Shown: in pieces, positions 13,039-23,844 of the stretch | How the letters are laid out: the number at the start of each line of letters is the position of its first letter | Numbering within the stretch: the stretch's first letter is position 1 | Notes under the pieces: generated by a model | Database searches by the model: none | What the model was told of the DNA's origin: nothing | The model's input: only the letters and a program-made list of their open reading frames with translations | Program-made: the position numbers and the translations under genes | NCBI GenBank assembly: GCA_010014835.2 | Contig: JAAAKB020000005.1 | Span: 966,111-993,152, forward strand | Direction: 5' to 3' | Length of the DNA: 27,042 nt | Source of the DNA: Apostichopus leukothele | Taxonomy: Eukaryota; Echinodermata; Holothuroidea; Aspidochirotida; Stichopodidae

Positions 13039-13138
13039 NNNNNNNNNNNNNNNNNNNNNNNNNNNNNNNNNNNNNNNNNNNNNNNNNNNNNNNNNNNNNN
13101 NNNNNNNNNNNNNNNNNNNNNNNNNNNNNNNNNNNNNN
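13039..13138. other. Scaffold gap (100 N)
   Basis: Exactly 100 unknown bases, the usual placeholder for a gap of unknown size. It starts at the microsatellite and is followed by a CT-rich stretch, so the assembly probably broke on the repeat. Confidence 0.98.
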
Positions 13139-13290
13139 CCTCTCCTCTCCTGCCCTCCCATGAAAAACAAAACCAGAGCTGATTTGAGACACAAGAATTA
13201 AATAAAACTCTAAAAAATATGTTTCTAATTTTTTGAATGAAGATTATTTATAGCATCAAGCATAATTTATATCAAGTTCTTCTTGTTGTT

Positions 13291-13920
13291 TAGAGATACA
13301 GATACCTCTATTATGCACATGCATATGCATAAGATAATAGTGTAGTATTAGAGATACAGATACCTATATTATACACATGCTTATGCATATGATTATAGTA
13401 TAGTATTAGAGATACAGATACCTCCATTATACACATGCATATGCATAAGTTAATAGTATAGTATTAGAGATACAGATACCTCAATTATGCACATGCATAT
13501 GCGTACGATTATAGTATAGTATATAGAGATACAGATACCTCAATTATATACATGCATATGCATAAGATACAGTAGTATTAGAGATATACATACCTCCATT
13601 ATATACATGCATATGCATAAGATATAGTATAGTATTAGAGATACAGATATCTCAATTATACACATGCATATGCATAAGATATAGTAGAGTATTAGAGATA
13701 CAGATACTTCAATTATACACATGCATATGCATAAGATTATAGTATAGTATTAGAGATACAGATACCTTCATAATACACATGCATATGCATAAGATTATAG
13801 TGTAGTATTACAGATACAGTTACCTCTATTATACACATGCATATGTATAAGATATAGTAGTATTAGAGATACAGATACCTCTATTATATACATGCATATG
13901 CATAAGATATAGTAGTATCA
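13291..13920. repeat. Minisatellite: 11 copies of a 55-59 bp unit with a palindromic core
   Basis: The unit start TAGAGATACAGATACC recurs with small changes at 13,291, 13,349, 13,407, 13,465, 13,524, 13,579, 13,636, 13,693, 13,751, 13,809 and 13,864. Each unit then has ATTATACACATGC and a palindromic ATGCATATGCAT, intact in eight of eleven copies, followed by AAGAT and TATAGTAGTAT-like bases. Stop-free frames across it encode a repeated pattern and are not genes. Confidence 0.95.
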
Positions 13921-14306
13921 TACGATTTGATATGTAAGCTGATTGCTCTCGTGCTACATGTTTTACTATCTTACAAACACGTTATAACTGGATGAATATT
14001 TTATGAGCAATTTCCGAAACAAAGTGGAGTCTTCATAAATCTCAGATATTGATGAAAATGTGATTGAAATAAAGCAAATTTATACAAGACTTCACGTTAG
14101 TCTTGACTGAAGTGAAATGTATGCTCTTTAATGTTTTGTGGCTATGACTATATTTACAATAGTAATAGCATAAAAACATAGCCATAAACTTATGTAGTGA
14201 GTCATTATGAACGATAGAGAAATGGCTGACTTTTGAATATGCAAATTTAAGAAGTAAAAAAGACTTTTTCATGTTTCAATGTTTACATTTTTAACCAATA
14301 TATCTA
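13921..14306. other. Spacer between minisatellite and MITE, nothing recognised
   Basis: AT-rich DNA. A short minus-strand open frame here shows no domain or homology I recognise. Confidence 0.6.
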
Positions 14307-14833
14307 TTAATGGGATATTCAGGTGCAACTTAAGGATAACACCACATGTGTTGTTAACGAATTACAATTTTTTGAGGGTCAAATTTGGTGATATTTTGTG
14401 ACCGTGCATCTGGCAACACTAACGTAAATGTCACCACAGCAGTTCAGCTGAATTTGTTTTTTAATTATAGTATTTGAAACAATTTTGAACAGAGGAAATC
14501 ATATTTTGACAAAAATGTTGCATTTTGTCAAAATTCTAAATTCAGAGAAATTGACATCTACATAAAATATTCCAAAAGTATCCCACTTCAAGAGTAAGTT
14601 AACAAGAAAATTATCTTAGGTAAGTGGAACTTTTGAAGAACATCCGCAATGGCGACATCACAGACCAATCGCAGTGATCAACTTCCGGGAGCAAAAAAAC
14701 AATCACATTCCATCAACCACATCTCGAGTTAGGTAAAAACAAACTATTGAGTTGTGGTTTTCAACTAACAGTGTGGAAAATTGTTCTAATTAAGATATTT
14801 GTAACATTGTCTTCCACGGAAGTATCCCTTTAA
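14307..14833. mobile_element. Candidate MITE with TTAA-flanked terminal inverted repeats
   Basis: The left end reads TTAATGGGATATTCAGGTG. The reverse complement of the right end reads TTAAAGGGATACTTCCGTGG. They match as TTAA-N-GGGATA-(C)-TTC-N-GTG with one gap, forming an imperfect terminal inverted repeat of about 20 bp. The interior is 527 bp or less with no transposase frame. It holds a near-perfect hairpin at 14,503-14,534 (arms ATTTTGACAAAA and TTTTGTCAAAAT). TTAA at both ends could be a piggyBac-style target duplication, or TA with matching ends. Confidence 0.5.
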
Positions 14834-15484
14834 CTCATTATTCTCTGTTTTTAAATTGTTTTGACTAAATATTAAACTATAAAATTAAATTAAGAATAAT
14901 ATTTTGACAATGGGGAAGACATAAATTTGGACTAACGTCGATATCTGTGCATTTACGTCAATCAGAACAAATGCTCTATTTTAACTGAAAATGACTTAAA
15001 AATATATATCTATATTTCGACATTTGCTACACACAATGACCATACAGATATATAAAAGTTATAACTCAATTGGCAAGTTAAAAGCAATAGCAATCAATTA
15101 ATAAATTAATAAAAATTGAATAGTAACATAAAAATACGTCACTTTAGTTGAGTTGATATTTCTACTGTTCTGTACATGTAAAAAACAAAATGGCTTCTTT
15201 TCTCTGGTAAAATTGTTTGATCAAACACAAAACATTGTACTGAACGTAACCTTGAGCAATTCCGGATATACCATGCACATGTGTGAGTACAGCCAAATGC
15301 AGCTTGTTGCACAAATTGAAACAAGTTGTTTACATTTGACAACCAGATATCTGTTTCTATGAATTTAAATGTTGCGTGTGCCTTTGTTGAGATTTTGGGA
15401 ATTGTTTTGGGTAAAGTTTCCAAGAAATATGACCCATTATTTTAAAATGTAATTCAATTAAATTCACAACAAGTTCGACCTATT
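14834..15484. other. 3' flank of the receptor gene, nothing recognised
   Basis: AT-rich. On the minus strand I found no convincing AATAAA within several hundred bases of the receptor stop, so the transcript end cannot be placed. Confidence 0.5.
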
Positions 15485-15720
15485 TTTTACTCATCGTAAA
15501 CATATCGTGAGTCCTCATTGGTATTAGTACTCTAGGATATAGTTATGTGTACTTAAACTGGTACTCGCCCTCACGGATTTTTACTCATTTTCGTACTCGG
15601 CTGTATTCTTTAAACTATTTTGATACTAATGCAAGATTGCACTGGTACTCAAAACTGGTACTCATTCTACCTGTACTCATAATCATGCTGTTCTTCTCGT
15701 ATTGCAAGTCTGTTGTACTC
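15485..15720. repeat. Degenerate TACTC-rich minisatellite
   Basis: About nine TACTC pentamers occur in roughly 235 bp, mostly as GTACTC(G/A), irregularly spaced. Within it GTCCTCATTG followed by ATTAGTACTC (15,511-15,532) recurs in a second similar cluster near 23,891. Confidence 0.6.
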
Positions 15721-15863
15721 AGCACTATACATTATAATGTCATATTTGTTAATATTAAGATTAAAGTAAACCAAGCGCGATGTTATTAAAAAAAAATATC
15801 TAGCAAAATATTTCTGTTAAGTGGAGGGGGGAAGTAATTGTTAATAATCGATAATCATATTTT

Positions 15864-17348
15864 TTAAGTGGGTGTAACCTTTTCCTTTACAGTATCCGTT
15901 GAACTGTTGCTGTAAAATTCAACGAGATTTGCTCCGGAGTAATGTTTTCGTCCATTAAGGGTGTTGTATCGAGACGTCCGTCCGTTAAGAGATTGCATCG
16001 ATTTTGAATGTTTATAAATTGGCCTTGATCGAGGACTTCGACATAACAGTCTCCGAAATAGAATTCGCTTAAATGCTTCGCGGAAGTCATGATTGAAAAT
16101 ACTGTATATGAGAGGGTTCAGACAACTATTAAGATACCCTAACCAAGTCAACGTTTGATAAAGGGCCGGAATAAAAGGGCAACTTGGGAAAATTGGTAAG
16201 ATGATATTATATATGAAGAAAGGAAGCCAACAGGCTAGGAAAACCCCCATGATGATACCTAAAGTGATGGCGGCTTTACGGTCGGATAAGGCTTGTTGGT
16301 TTGCTATGTGGTAGGCAGACTCCGAGACGGGAGCTGTTTTCTTAGCCCCAGAAGCTGTCTTTATCGTCAGCCGACCCCGTCGGGCGTTTCTTGTTCGCGT
16401 TCGGACGGCGGAAAAGATCAGCGCATAAATAGTTAACATGATTACACAGGGGATGAAGAAACTAACTAATGAAGAGACTACGGCGTATGTTGCGTTGAGT
16501 TTCATTGTACAAAAGAAGATTTCACCTGGCGGGGACTCCGTCGGTGGAACAGGCGACGGTGTAGTGTCATGCCCGTTGCTAATGACCCTCGTGACACCAT
16601 CATTGAACTGACTGGTATGGCTACGCACGTTGCTACCCGATACAGCTGCGATAAATAAGGACCGTGCGGTATTATCTTTAGATAACGTACGGTCTACTTC
16701 GACATACTCTTGAGAGTCACCAGGATAATGTGTTGCCAGGGGAACGAGATATGTCGGCATTTCAGTAACTTCTATCGAATAATCATTATGCCAGCCCAAG
16801 TTAATTGGCAGAAATGAGATCAGCGCAGACAGAATCCATACCAACGTTATCATAGCGACCACGGTTTTTGTATTCATCCACGTGTAGTACTTAAACGGTA
16901 GTTTAATGTGCATATATCGATCGACACTAATAGCGCATATATTTAAGATAGATGCAGTACTAAACATGATATCAAACGAAATCCATATCGTACAAAAATG
17001 CCTATTAAAGATCCAATGACCTAATAGATCGTTAACGGTCGCAAAACTCATCACTAGAATCGAGACAAGAAGATCTGCCATCGCTAAAGAAACCAAAAAG
17101 TAATTTCCAACTTTCCGTAAACGATCTTCCGTCGCTACAGCAACACAGACTAATATATTCCCAAAAATGGAAGTCAATAGAACGATAGATAACGCCAGGG
17201 CTATAATGATGGTCTCGAATGCACTGAGATTGGTTTGTTGTAACTTAAAAACCTCTGTTGTTTCCATATTTCCTTGTGGGTATGTCGGTGTACTACTCCC
17301 AGATATGTAACCCATGGCAGCAGATTCCATGATTAGAATGTAACTCAT
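15864..17348 (-). CDS. DRD1-like: D1-like dopamine receptor (class A aminergic GPCR), single exon
   Basis: A seven-helix plasma-membrane receptor expected to bind a biogenic amine and, if D1-like, to signal through Gs and cAMP. It has 494 codons and ends in TAA. Numbered from the first ATG, key residues are Asn64 (TM1), Asp92 (TM2), Cys119 and Cys280 (the TM3-ECL2 disulphide), amine-binding Asp126, Asp-Arg-Tyr 143-145, Ser292/Ser293/Ser296 in TM5 (catechol hydroxyl contacts), CWLPFF 373-378, NPLIY 411-415 and Cys436 (possible palmitoylation). FDIMFSTASILNICAIS and the LISFLPINLGWH end of TM4 resemble D1 receptors. DRYMHIK resembles arthropod DOP1 as I recall it. Octopamine beta receptors are the closest alternative, especially in TM6 and TM7 (Tyr405). 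ECL2 is unusually long. N-glycosylation sequons lie at Asn40 and Asn285. An in-frame stop at 17,367-17,369 limits the start. Met7 at 17,330 has a better Kozak context (A at -3, G at +4) than Met1. A TTG just before Met1 is not the start. Confidence 0.93.
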   Translation of the reverse strand: MSYILIMESAAMGYISGSSTPTYPQGNMETTEVFKLQQTNLSAFETIIIALALSIVLLTSIFGNILVCVAVATEDRLRKVGNYFLVSLAMADLLVSILVMSFATVNDLLGHWIFNRHFCTIWISFDIMFSTASILNICAISVDRYMHIKLPFKYYTWMNTKTVVAMITLVWILSALISFLPINLGWHNDYSIEVTEMPTYLVPLATHYPGDSQEYVEVDRTLSKDNTARSLFIAAVSGSNVRSHTSQFNDGVTRVISNGHDTTPSPVPPTESPPGEIFFCTMKLNATYAVVSSLVSFFIPCVIMLTIYALIFSAVRTRTRNARRGRLTIKTASGAKKTAPVSESAYHIANQQALSDRKAAITLGIIMGVFLACWLPFFIYNIILPIFPSCPFIPALYQTLTWLGYLNSCLNPLIYSIFNHDFREAFKRILFRRLLCRSPRSRPIYKHSKSMQSLNGRTSRYNTLNGRKHYSGANLVEFYSNSSTDTVKEKVTPT

Positions 17349-19252
17349 CAATATCTGGATCGAGGCTTAAAATTATGATCCGCAGGGAATTATGTTCATT
17401 AGAAACTGCATCACACATGGGTGAAATCAACACATATTGTAGTGAAAGGCGATGAAATGTAGAACTTTAAATTCCTTTAATTATTAAACATATGATTGTT
17501 ATATTGACATCGATCTAAATTTTCTGCAAGTTTTTGTTTTGTTTTATGTAAACAATGATCAGAACCATTACCAATTCGTTGCGCAAAGTAATTGTTTATT
17601 CCACAATTTGTTTCCTTTTTATATTCTTCTTGAGCACGGTATTCCGTAGATTCATCTGGGTAAGATGAATACTCCGTTGTAAGCTATACGTTCACCTTCG
17701 TTGCAGATCACATCAATACTATACAACTGGCAGACACAACGATAACCTTTGTATTCTTGTCTGTAGTCCGATGCACTATGTAGTCAAGGATTGTGTTTAG
17801 TGTTTTTCTTTCATTTAACACAAGTATCATAAGTTGTTATCCGTCGGTAAACACGTCACTCCAAGAAATTCATCCGAATTAGACGAATCCTTGTTTATAA
17901 ACAGCTGGTTAACATTTCGATCGAACGCGTTATGATATTTGACACATTGAAAATGATTACCTCTGCCTGCTTGAACGAGTTCTTATTTGCTATGAATCCA
18001 AATACTGTTATGACCTGAAAATTATCGAAAAACAAAAAATGTGTCGAAAGTGGTTTTCAAGTCCACAGAGGAAGAAGAACAAGAAGATGTTATAGCAATT
18101 TCACGAAGGCATCTATTTTGGTAAAAAACATCCTCTCGATTTCACTGACTATCCGTTTGTCGTTCATCTAAACATCACAGCTGTGGCATCGTCCTGCCAT
18201 TGGAGGCCAAAAGATAAAGCTATAATCATATCTCAAGTCACATCACTCTTCTTTTCCGTGGAGATCCGTCGGCCGTATCATGTAACCGGAGAGATAAAGT
18301 AAAGCTACGGGTGCCAACAAACTCTACAGCGTGTATCGTATTCCTTCAACATACTAATAATAATAACAACGCAAATGTCAGTTACCAGTCACAGAGTATC
18401 AGATACATGCTACTGCCACAACTGCGAAGAAAGATATCGTCCTTGCAGCGTGAAGTGAATCAGAACCAGAGTCATCCATATATAAAACTCAGTAGGATTT
18501 TACACTACAAAGTCAGATGTTTGCTTCTTTGTTGTTGTTTTGTTTACTACTTCCTCCGTTTTGTATTTCTTTACGTCACATTTCTCTTTATTCCACTTTA
18601 AGAAGAAAAAAGTAGTTTCCGTTAGAAATTTCCTCTTCCTTTTTTGAGGGGGAGGTTGGCTTTTGCTTCAGATAATATACCGCTGACTCACAAAAAACAA
18701 AAGGTTGTAGGTAAGCACAGCCAGAAGGAAGAAACGGAGTTTATGAATATTTAATGATGATGATGATTAGATCTTCAGAGAATCAATGCTGACAGACAAT
18801 AACAAAAATCTGAAGAAAAAAGTACAGATTTAGAGCAGATATTAATTAAACATAAGTCTCACGTGATTCTTTTTCTTCTATTACCACAGAAAAGCAACAA
18901 TAAAACAAGTCCATCTTTCAAAACACAAATACGTTTCTTTTTTGCCACTGTCTAGGAAGGTATGTATACCAGCTTTTATCGTTTCACAATAAAGTGATCC
19001 CAGTTCCTCTCAGTGTTGTCTTCAACTATGGTTTGATTTGGCGTTCCTCAACAAAGCTGTTCGTCCAACTTTTTTTTATACTTTTTTTTTTGGTCTCCAC
19101 GTAATATTTTTATCCATGCGGCGGGATATACGTAAATTATTTTAACTGTCTGAAAGCAGGTGTTGGTTCCAATCTGAGAACGCCTCGCTCGATATTTACC
19201 TTTTCTTCATCAATGTATTTGTAAGTGAAATGAAAATTGCGTTTTTATACCA
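17349..19252. other. Upstream region of the receptor gene
   Basis: Presumed promoter and 5' UTR of the receptor on the minus strand. An in-frame stop at 17,367-17,369 closes the frame upstream of the start. There is no second gene I can support; a plus-strand frame at 18,311-18,601 lacks homology and ends in a simple hydrophobic stretch. Confidence 0.5.
17615..17623 (-). promoter_or_regulatory. Possible TATA box for the receptor gene
   Basis: The minus strand reads TATAAAAAG, a good TATA match, about 267 bp upstream of the first receptor ATG. Used as such, it would give a 5' UTR of roughly 240 nt. Such a motif is common by chance in AT-rich DNA, upstream ATGs lie between it and the start, and a non-coding first exon further upstream cannot be excluded. 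Confidence 0.22.
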
Positions 19253-19311
19253 AAGAAGAAGAATAAGAAGAAGGAGAAGGAGAAGGAGAAGGAGAAGAAG
19301 AAGGAGAAGAA
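19253..19311. repeat. GAA/GGAGAA purine microsatellite
   Basis: Pure purine run on the plus strand except for one T. It mixes GAA and GGAGAA units and may form triplex DNA in principle. Confidence 0.9.
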
Positions 19312-20809
19312 ATATAGCAGTCCCGAGGCGGTGTGACTTTGCCAATCATATATAATACAAAAAGGGGAACAAATCAATAATTGTGTTTCCTGTTGCCGCT
19401 ACTAGTCAATCTCGAGGCATTACCATTACACGTATAGATAATAAATGTCATCGCTGTATCCACAAATTTCGTCATTTCCTTAATTATCAGATAATTCCAC
19501 AAAACCAAAAAGAGAGAGAAGAAAAGAAAAAAAAGATAGAAGAGGAAAAATCTAGGGCGAGTTGTCCTTTTTCTTCTTTTACTTTTTGCCTTTTCCTGAA
19601 AAATTATCTGCCCACGTGAAATAATCCTTTCATAAATAACAGAGATGAAGGCCGGCCGATGTTTAGTCCGAAAGTTCCATCCTTTCGACTACTATGAGTT
19701 AGATCTGGCTGCAGTGTGGCGATACCTCTTATATGAAAGAATTCCGAGCTTTCGGAGGTCGAATTAGCTATAGCATGGAGTGAGTGTTATATGGACGCCG
19801 CCGTCGCGTATTTACGTTCAGATTCATCTGTATAGTGAAGTACGCGATTTCGCTGCAATGCAACGTGAATATTAACTCAGTTAATGTGATCGTGTATAAG
19901 TGAAAGAGAGCCACAAGAGCCGACTGTTTACGGTTTTTGATAATAAGAAAGTTTAAGGACCTTTTTTCATCCTGATGAGTTTGTTAGAAATTAGGTGACA
20001 CCCAAATTAATGCAAATTTTTCCTTTCGTATGCTTATGTCACATGACCCATTTAGAGACAATCCCTTCTTTTTTTTTCCTTTTTTTTTGGCGTTTACCGA
20101 ATCGAAGCTCTTTTTTTCGCCTTGCTCTTTTTTATTTTTGTTCATTTAAATGGAATTGATGTACTCCAGCACGCGACTACTAATACCGTTTCTGTCGTGC
20201 GTTAAGTGCATCAATAGCGTATTTCACATATTTTTGCATTCTCAGCTATCGGGTGTTTCCAACTTGAGAAGTACAGTCTTACCAAAGAAATAGAAAGAAA
20301 GCAAAAAAAAAAAAGCGGAAAGAATCGAAGGTAAAATGTATTAAGATGTTTACAATCATCCCCGAAAGCAAGTAATAATAAGGTTTGCAGTGTTTGGATG
20401 GAAACTAATAAAGTCAAAAGCTTTTATAAAACTCTTCGCTTGACAGATATTAGCTTAGCATGAAACACTTACAAAAGTAGAAGCAACGTTTGTAACATTA
20501 GGACGAATATTTTCAAGTCAATACAATTCAAGCAAGATATAAAAAAATAAAAAAAAATTGAACGGGAGAGAAATAAAGTGTTCTTACGAGGCGTAAATGA
20601 TGTTCTAGTATCATAAACAAAAGAAAGTAAAGTAATTAAGATGTAATGAGACGAGACAATAGGGTATGTAGGGAAAAGATATGACCAAAGTGCACGATAT
20701 AGACGTTGGTTTGCCAGTATCTCACCTATCATAAACCTCTCTGAAATAATCACCATGACAACAAATAAATCCCTGCCTCCGTTAATCACAGGCGTGGCTA
20801 GACTACCTT
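19312..20809. other. Non-coding stretch, no gene seen
   Basis: Contains an A/G-rich low-complexity part near 19,500-19,552, a CpG-containing part near 19,650-19,870, and T-rich tracts near 20,065-20,135. The CpG-containing part could be a distal promoter or enhancer, but nothing in it proves that. Confidence 0.5.
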
Positions 20810-20825
20810 GTTGGAGGAGGTGGTT

Positions 20826-20860
20826 GGGGGTTGGTGGGGGTTGGTGGGGGTTGGTGGGGG
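20826..20860 (+). repeat. TTGGTGGGGG decamer repeat, G-quadruplex-capable
   Basis: Four runs of G5 at 20,826, 20,836, 20,846 and 20,856, separated by TTGGT. The perfect 10-bp period and equal loops meet the standard quadruplex pattern on the plus strand. Confidence 0.9.
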
Positions 20861-20862
20861 TT

Positions 20863-22210
20863 CTCTAGAAGGGTAGGCAAAACCTATTTTCCAAACCCCA
20901 AAACAAGATTGACCATTTAGGGAAAGAGTGCCAGAAAAATATTTGGGGACATAGTCAACCTGCGTATATACTATTGTTGGTAAAGTCGTACTGCCAGTCG
21001 GTTTTGTAGGGGTGAAAGGACAAGGGTACTCAATTCAACTTATTTTATTTTTTCACATCGATTGGTCTGGGCCAAGAAAAATTGATCGCGTGATGGAGAA
21101 GTGATGAAAGGGAAGTAGTCTTTCTCGACCGCTTGTTCGCTAGTCTCATTACTGTCACACGTAGTAGAAATGTGACGGACATGTCTCTAGAATTAATTAA
21201 TAAAGGCAAATATATAGACCCGTTTATGTTGTTGATCAATTCTATCAAGGAAAAACGAAACGAATACATTTGCCAGTCCGACTATAACTTTTAGAGCCAA
21301 TGACCCCATAAGGTACAGTCCTCAAAGCACCTTCCTTTCAATATATCTTTCACGAACCAAACTTATATTCACCATAAACCATCTATTATTTTTTTTTCTG
21401 TGGGATATTTCCGTATTTTTAAAGGAGGTTAACAGAATAGATTTATAGTTGAATCGATATTTCACCCAATTTTTACTTTGACAGGTTAAGGACGTATATA
21501 TTATGAAGTCGATACGTAACATTCTGTAATAATGGCTGCGTCGTCGTGGAGTAGATCATTTAACCAGACGACTTAATTGGAACTGTACAGGATGTAGTAG
21601 TGAAGTTCTTAATGAGATTTAACATTGCCTTGTACATACAGGAATCACATTACCTGTATACGTTTGTACGACAAATTGATTCGAAAGGAAGGTTTTCATG
21701 AATTACAGAAAGGTTTTGATTACATGATTCGCAACTATATCGATACGTTTCGTTAGTTTGATGTCAAATATTCATGCTAGTATATAGTGCAATTTTCTTC
21801 TCTGAACAAGTTCGTCGCTTTTAATGCTCTTTTAGCAGATTTCTAATGTTATGCTAAAAGATTGACCAAAAGTATCGATATATTATTTTCCAAGATGTCG
21901 CACATATGTGTTCAATATTACCGCGCATTACAAAGCTCCAAACTTACGGATAAAGAAGGTGCACGGATTTGCCTTCCAAATTGTTCGGTCATTTAAAGCG
22001 AAAGCGACTGGTTGTATTAACAACTTAAGTTTTCTTTCACCACCAGATACGATAGAACAAAAACTATTTCAAGTTCGTTGCAGTATTGCCACAATACGAT
22101 TTTTCGAACGAAGAATGATGGCACTTTTGACCTACCATACTTTTATGATATTCGGTAATTTCTTTGTTTTTATGAAATATGCAAATAAGAAGCTCCAGTG
22201 GGACTGAACA
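20863..22210. other. Non-coding stretch, no gene seen
   Basis: AT-rich. The plus-strand frame at 21,908-22,207 begins at GTG and shows no domain I recognise. No RNA gene or element ends were found. Confidence 0.5.
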
Positions 22211-22446
22211 CTTTATTGTTCTCGGCTATTGTTGGTTAAGTATACAACCGGATAGCTGGATAGCTTTTGGACAAAAGGTAGAAGTTATTGTACTTTATAG
22301 TTCTCGGCTATTGTTGGTTAAGTACAACCGGGGATAGCTGAACAGGACAAAAGGTAGATGTTATTGTACTTTATTGTTCTCGGCTATTGTTGGTTTAGTA
22401 CAACCGGGTAGCTGGATAGCTTTTGGACAAAAGGTAGAAGAAATTG
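22211..22446. repeat. Tandem repeat, three copies of a 76-82 bp unit
   Basis: Units start CTTTATTGTTCTCGGCTATT at 22,211, with close versions at 22,293 and 22,369. Each continues with GTTGGTTAAGTA, CAACCGG, ATAGCTG and GGACAAAAGGTAGA. The middle copy lacks about 8 bp (the ATAGCTTTT part). Copies are very similar, suggesting recent duplication. Confidence 0.93.
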
Positions 22447-23844
22447 AGCTTTGCCAGAAAACTGCACAAATAGATAAACACCAGTGCATGGCGCAGAACA
22501 TAAAGACATAAAGACGAAGGGGTTTGCGGCCCTTCCTTTAGAAATTATGACCTTATGTAGGTGCCTAATTGACGATTTAAAAGGGTTAGCATAACATTTT
22601 TGTTAAGGCTATATATTCAATGTGTATATTGTCCAATACTGTTGTTTATTCCTCAAGATACATGTTCAAGGGTCCTGAGGTATATGAAATAAAATTGACC
22701 ATTTGATTATCCGCCTGGTGTTCTTTCGAAGAATCCAGCTGAGTTATCTAGCAGCGCCTTGCAGTAGTTCCCTTTTCTAAGAAATAGAAGGGTGTGGTGG
22801 GGAGGGGGGGGGGTGGAAATATACCTGCACCTTGCGATATGCGATGAAAAATCTATATATTATCAAAAATTATTATTTGATGCAGATGGAAAGAAAAAGT
22901 TAAGCCAATCCAATCTCGGCTTGTTTCATTAGTAAATTAGCTAAGTTGTTAGAGCAGCTTTTTGAATCGGTTTTAATCAATTGTTGGGACTTCATTAGCT
23001 TGAATTACCAAGTATCATTTCAAATAGTGAATTAAAAGTTCAACACTTTGCTATGTCCATGTCTGCTTTTATCTGTCTTTAATGCTACCATGATTTGTGT
23101 CATGGGGCCACGTTTGGTCAGGATTGAAATCAAACTTTTTGTAATTACCTACTCTTGAACCTTCAATTGGTTGAAAACCCTGCGAGAGCGTCTTAGTTTG
23201 ATCAAATTTCATCTTATTTTGAGTAAACACTTGGTATAGAGTTTAGGAAATTTGCGGGCTTAAGTCAGAGAGCTGCGTTAAATTGAGTGTACTTACTAAC
23301 GTATAGGCTATAGACTGGTATTGTTGTGTCAGAGACTTCTCTCAAGAGCTTTAGGAATGTCCGTTTCTCCGTGCATGAATCTAAGAGATCATTCGCTTTC
23401 GCTTTCATTTTTCTTTTCTCTGTTTAATCTCTCTATAACGAAACAAATTCCTTGGACACCTCTGAAGAAACTTGATCTTTTCCTAGACGTCGTGTTTAAT
23501 TTACAGGTATGTCTGTAGACTAGGACAAAGCGATTTCAACTATTTGATTAAGAGTTTTAAATTGAGCAGAGCTCGTACTAAAATGATTTGATAGCGTTTG
23601 TTATCTAATGACTTAAGAGATGGGTCAAATTTGATAAGCGTTCCACTTTTCTCTCCAGGGAGACTTACTTTCGTTTTTTTTTTTTTGTTGATGTAAAGGT
23701 ATTGCAAGAACTTGCCGCCGCAAGTAATTACAGTCACACTATCATCTAAGAATTGTAAAACACGTGTGTGTATTTCTAGCTCCCCATCGACCTCATACCG
23801 TAAACCAATATGTTTTTAATACCGGCTTGTATAGTGAGTCTAGA
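22447..23844. other. Non-coding stretch, no gene seen
   Basis: Contains a G-rich homopolymer near 22,798-22,813 and a T tract near 23,677-23,688. A plus-strand frame at 23,321-23,518 shows no recognisable domain. Confidence 0.5.

Noticed and set aside
12944-13194. Poly-Leu and poly-Tyr open frames
   Set aside because: They are translations of the AAT microsatellite and pass through unknown bases.
15887-16090. A 67-codon minus-strand frame inside the receptor gene
   Set aside because: Shadow of the receptor reading frame with no independent evidence.
17349-17351. A TTG directly before the receptor ATG as the start codon
   Set aside because: Nuclear animal genes start at ATG. The first in-frame ATG is 17,346-17,348, and Met7 (17,330) is an alternative with better context.
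21908-22207. A 99-codon plus-strand open frame
   Set aside because: It begins at GTG and shows no domain or homology I recognise. It ends just before a tandem repeat.
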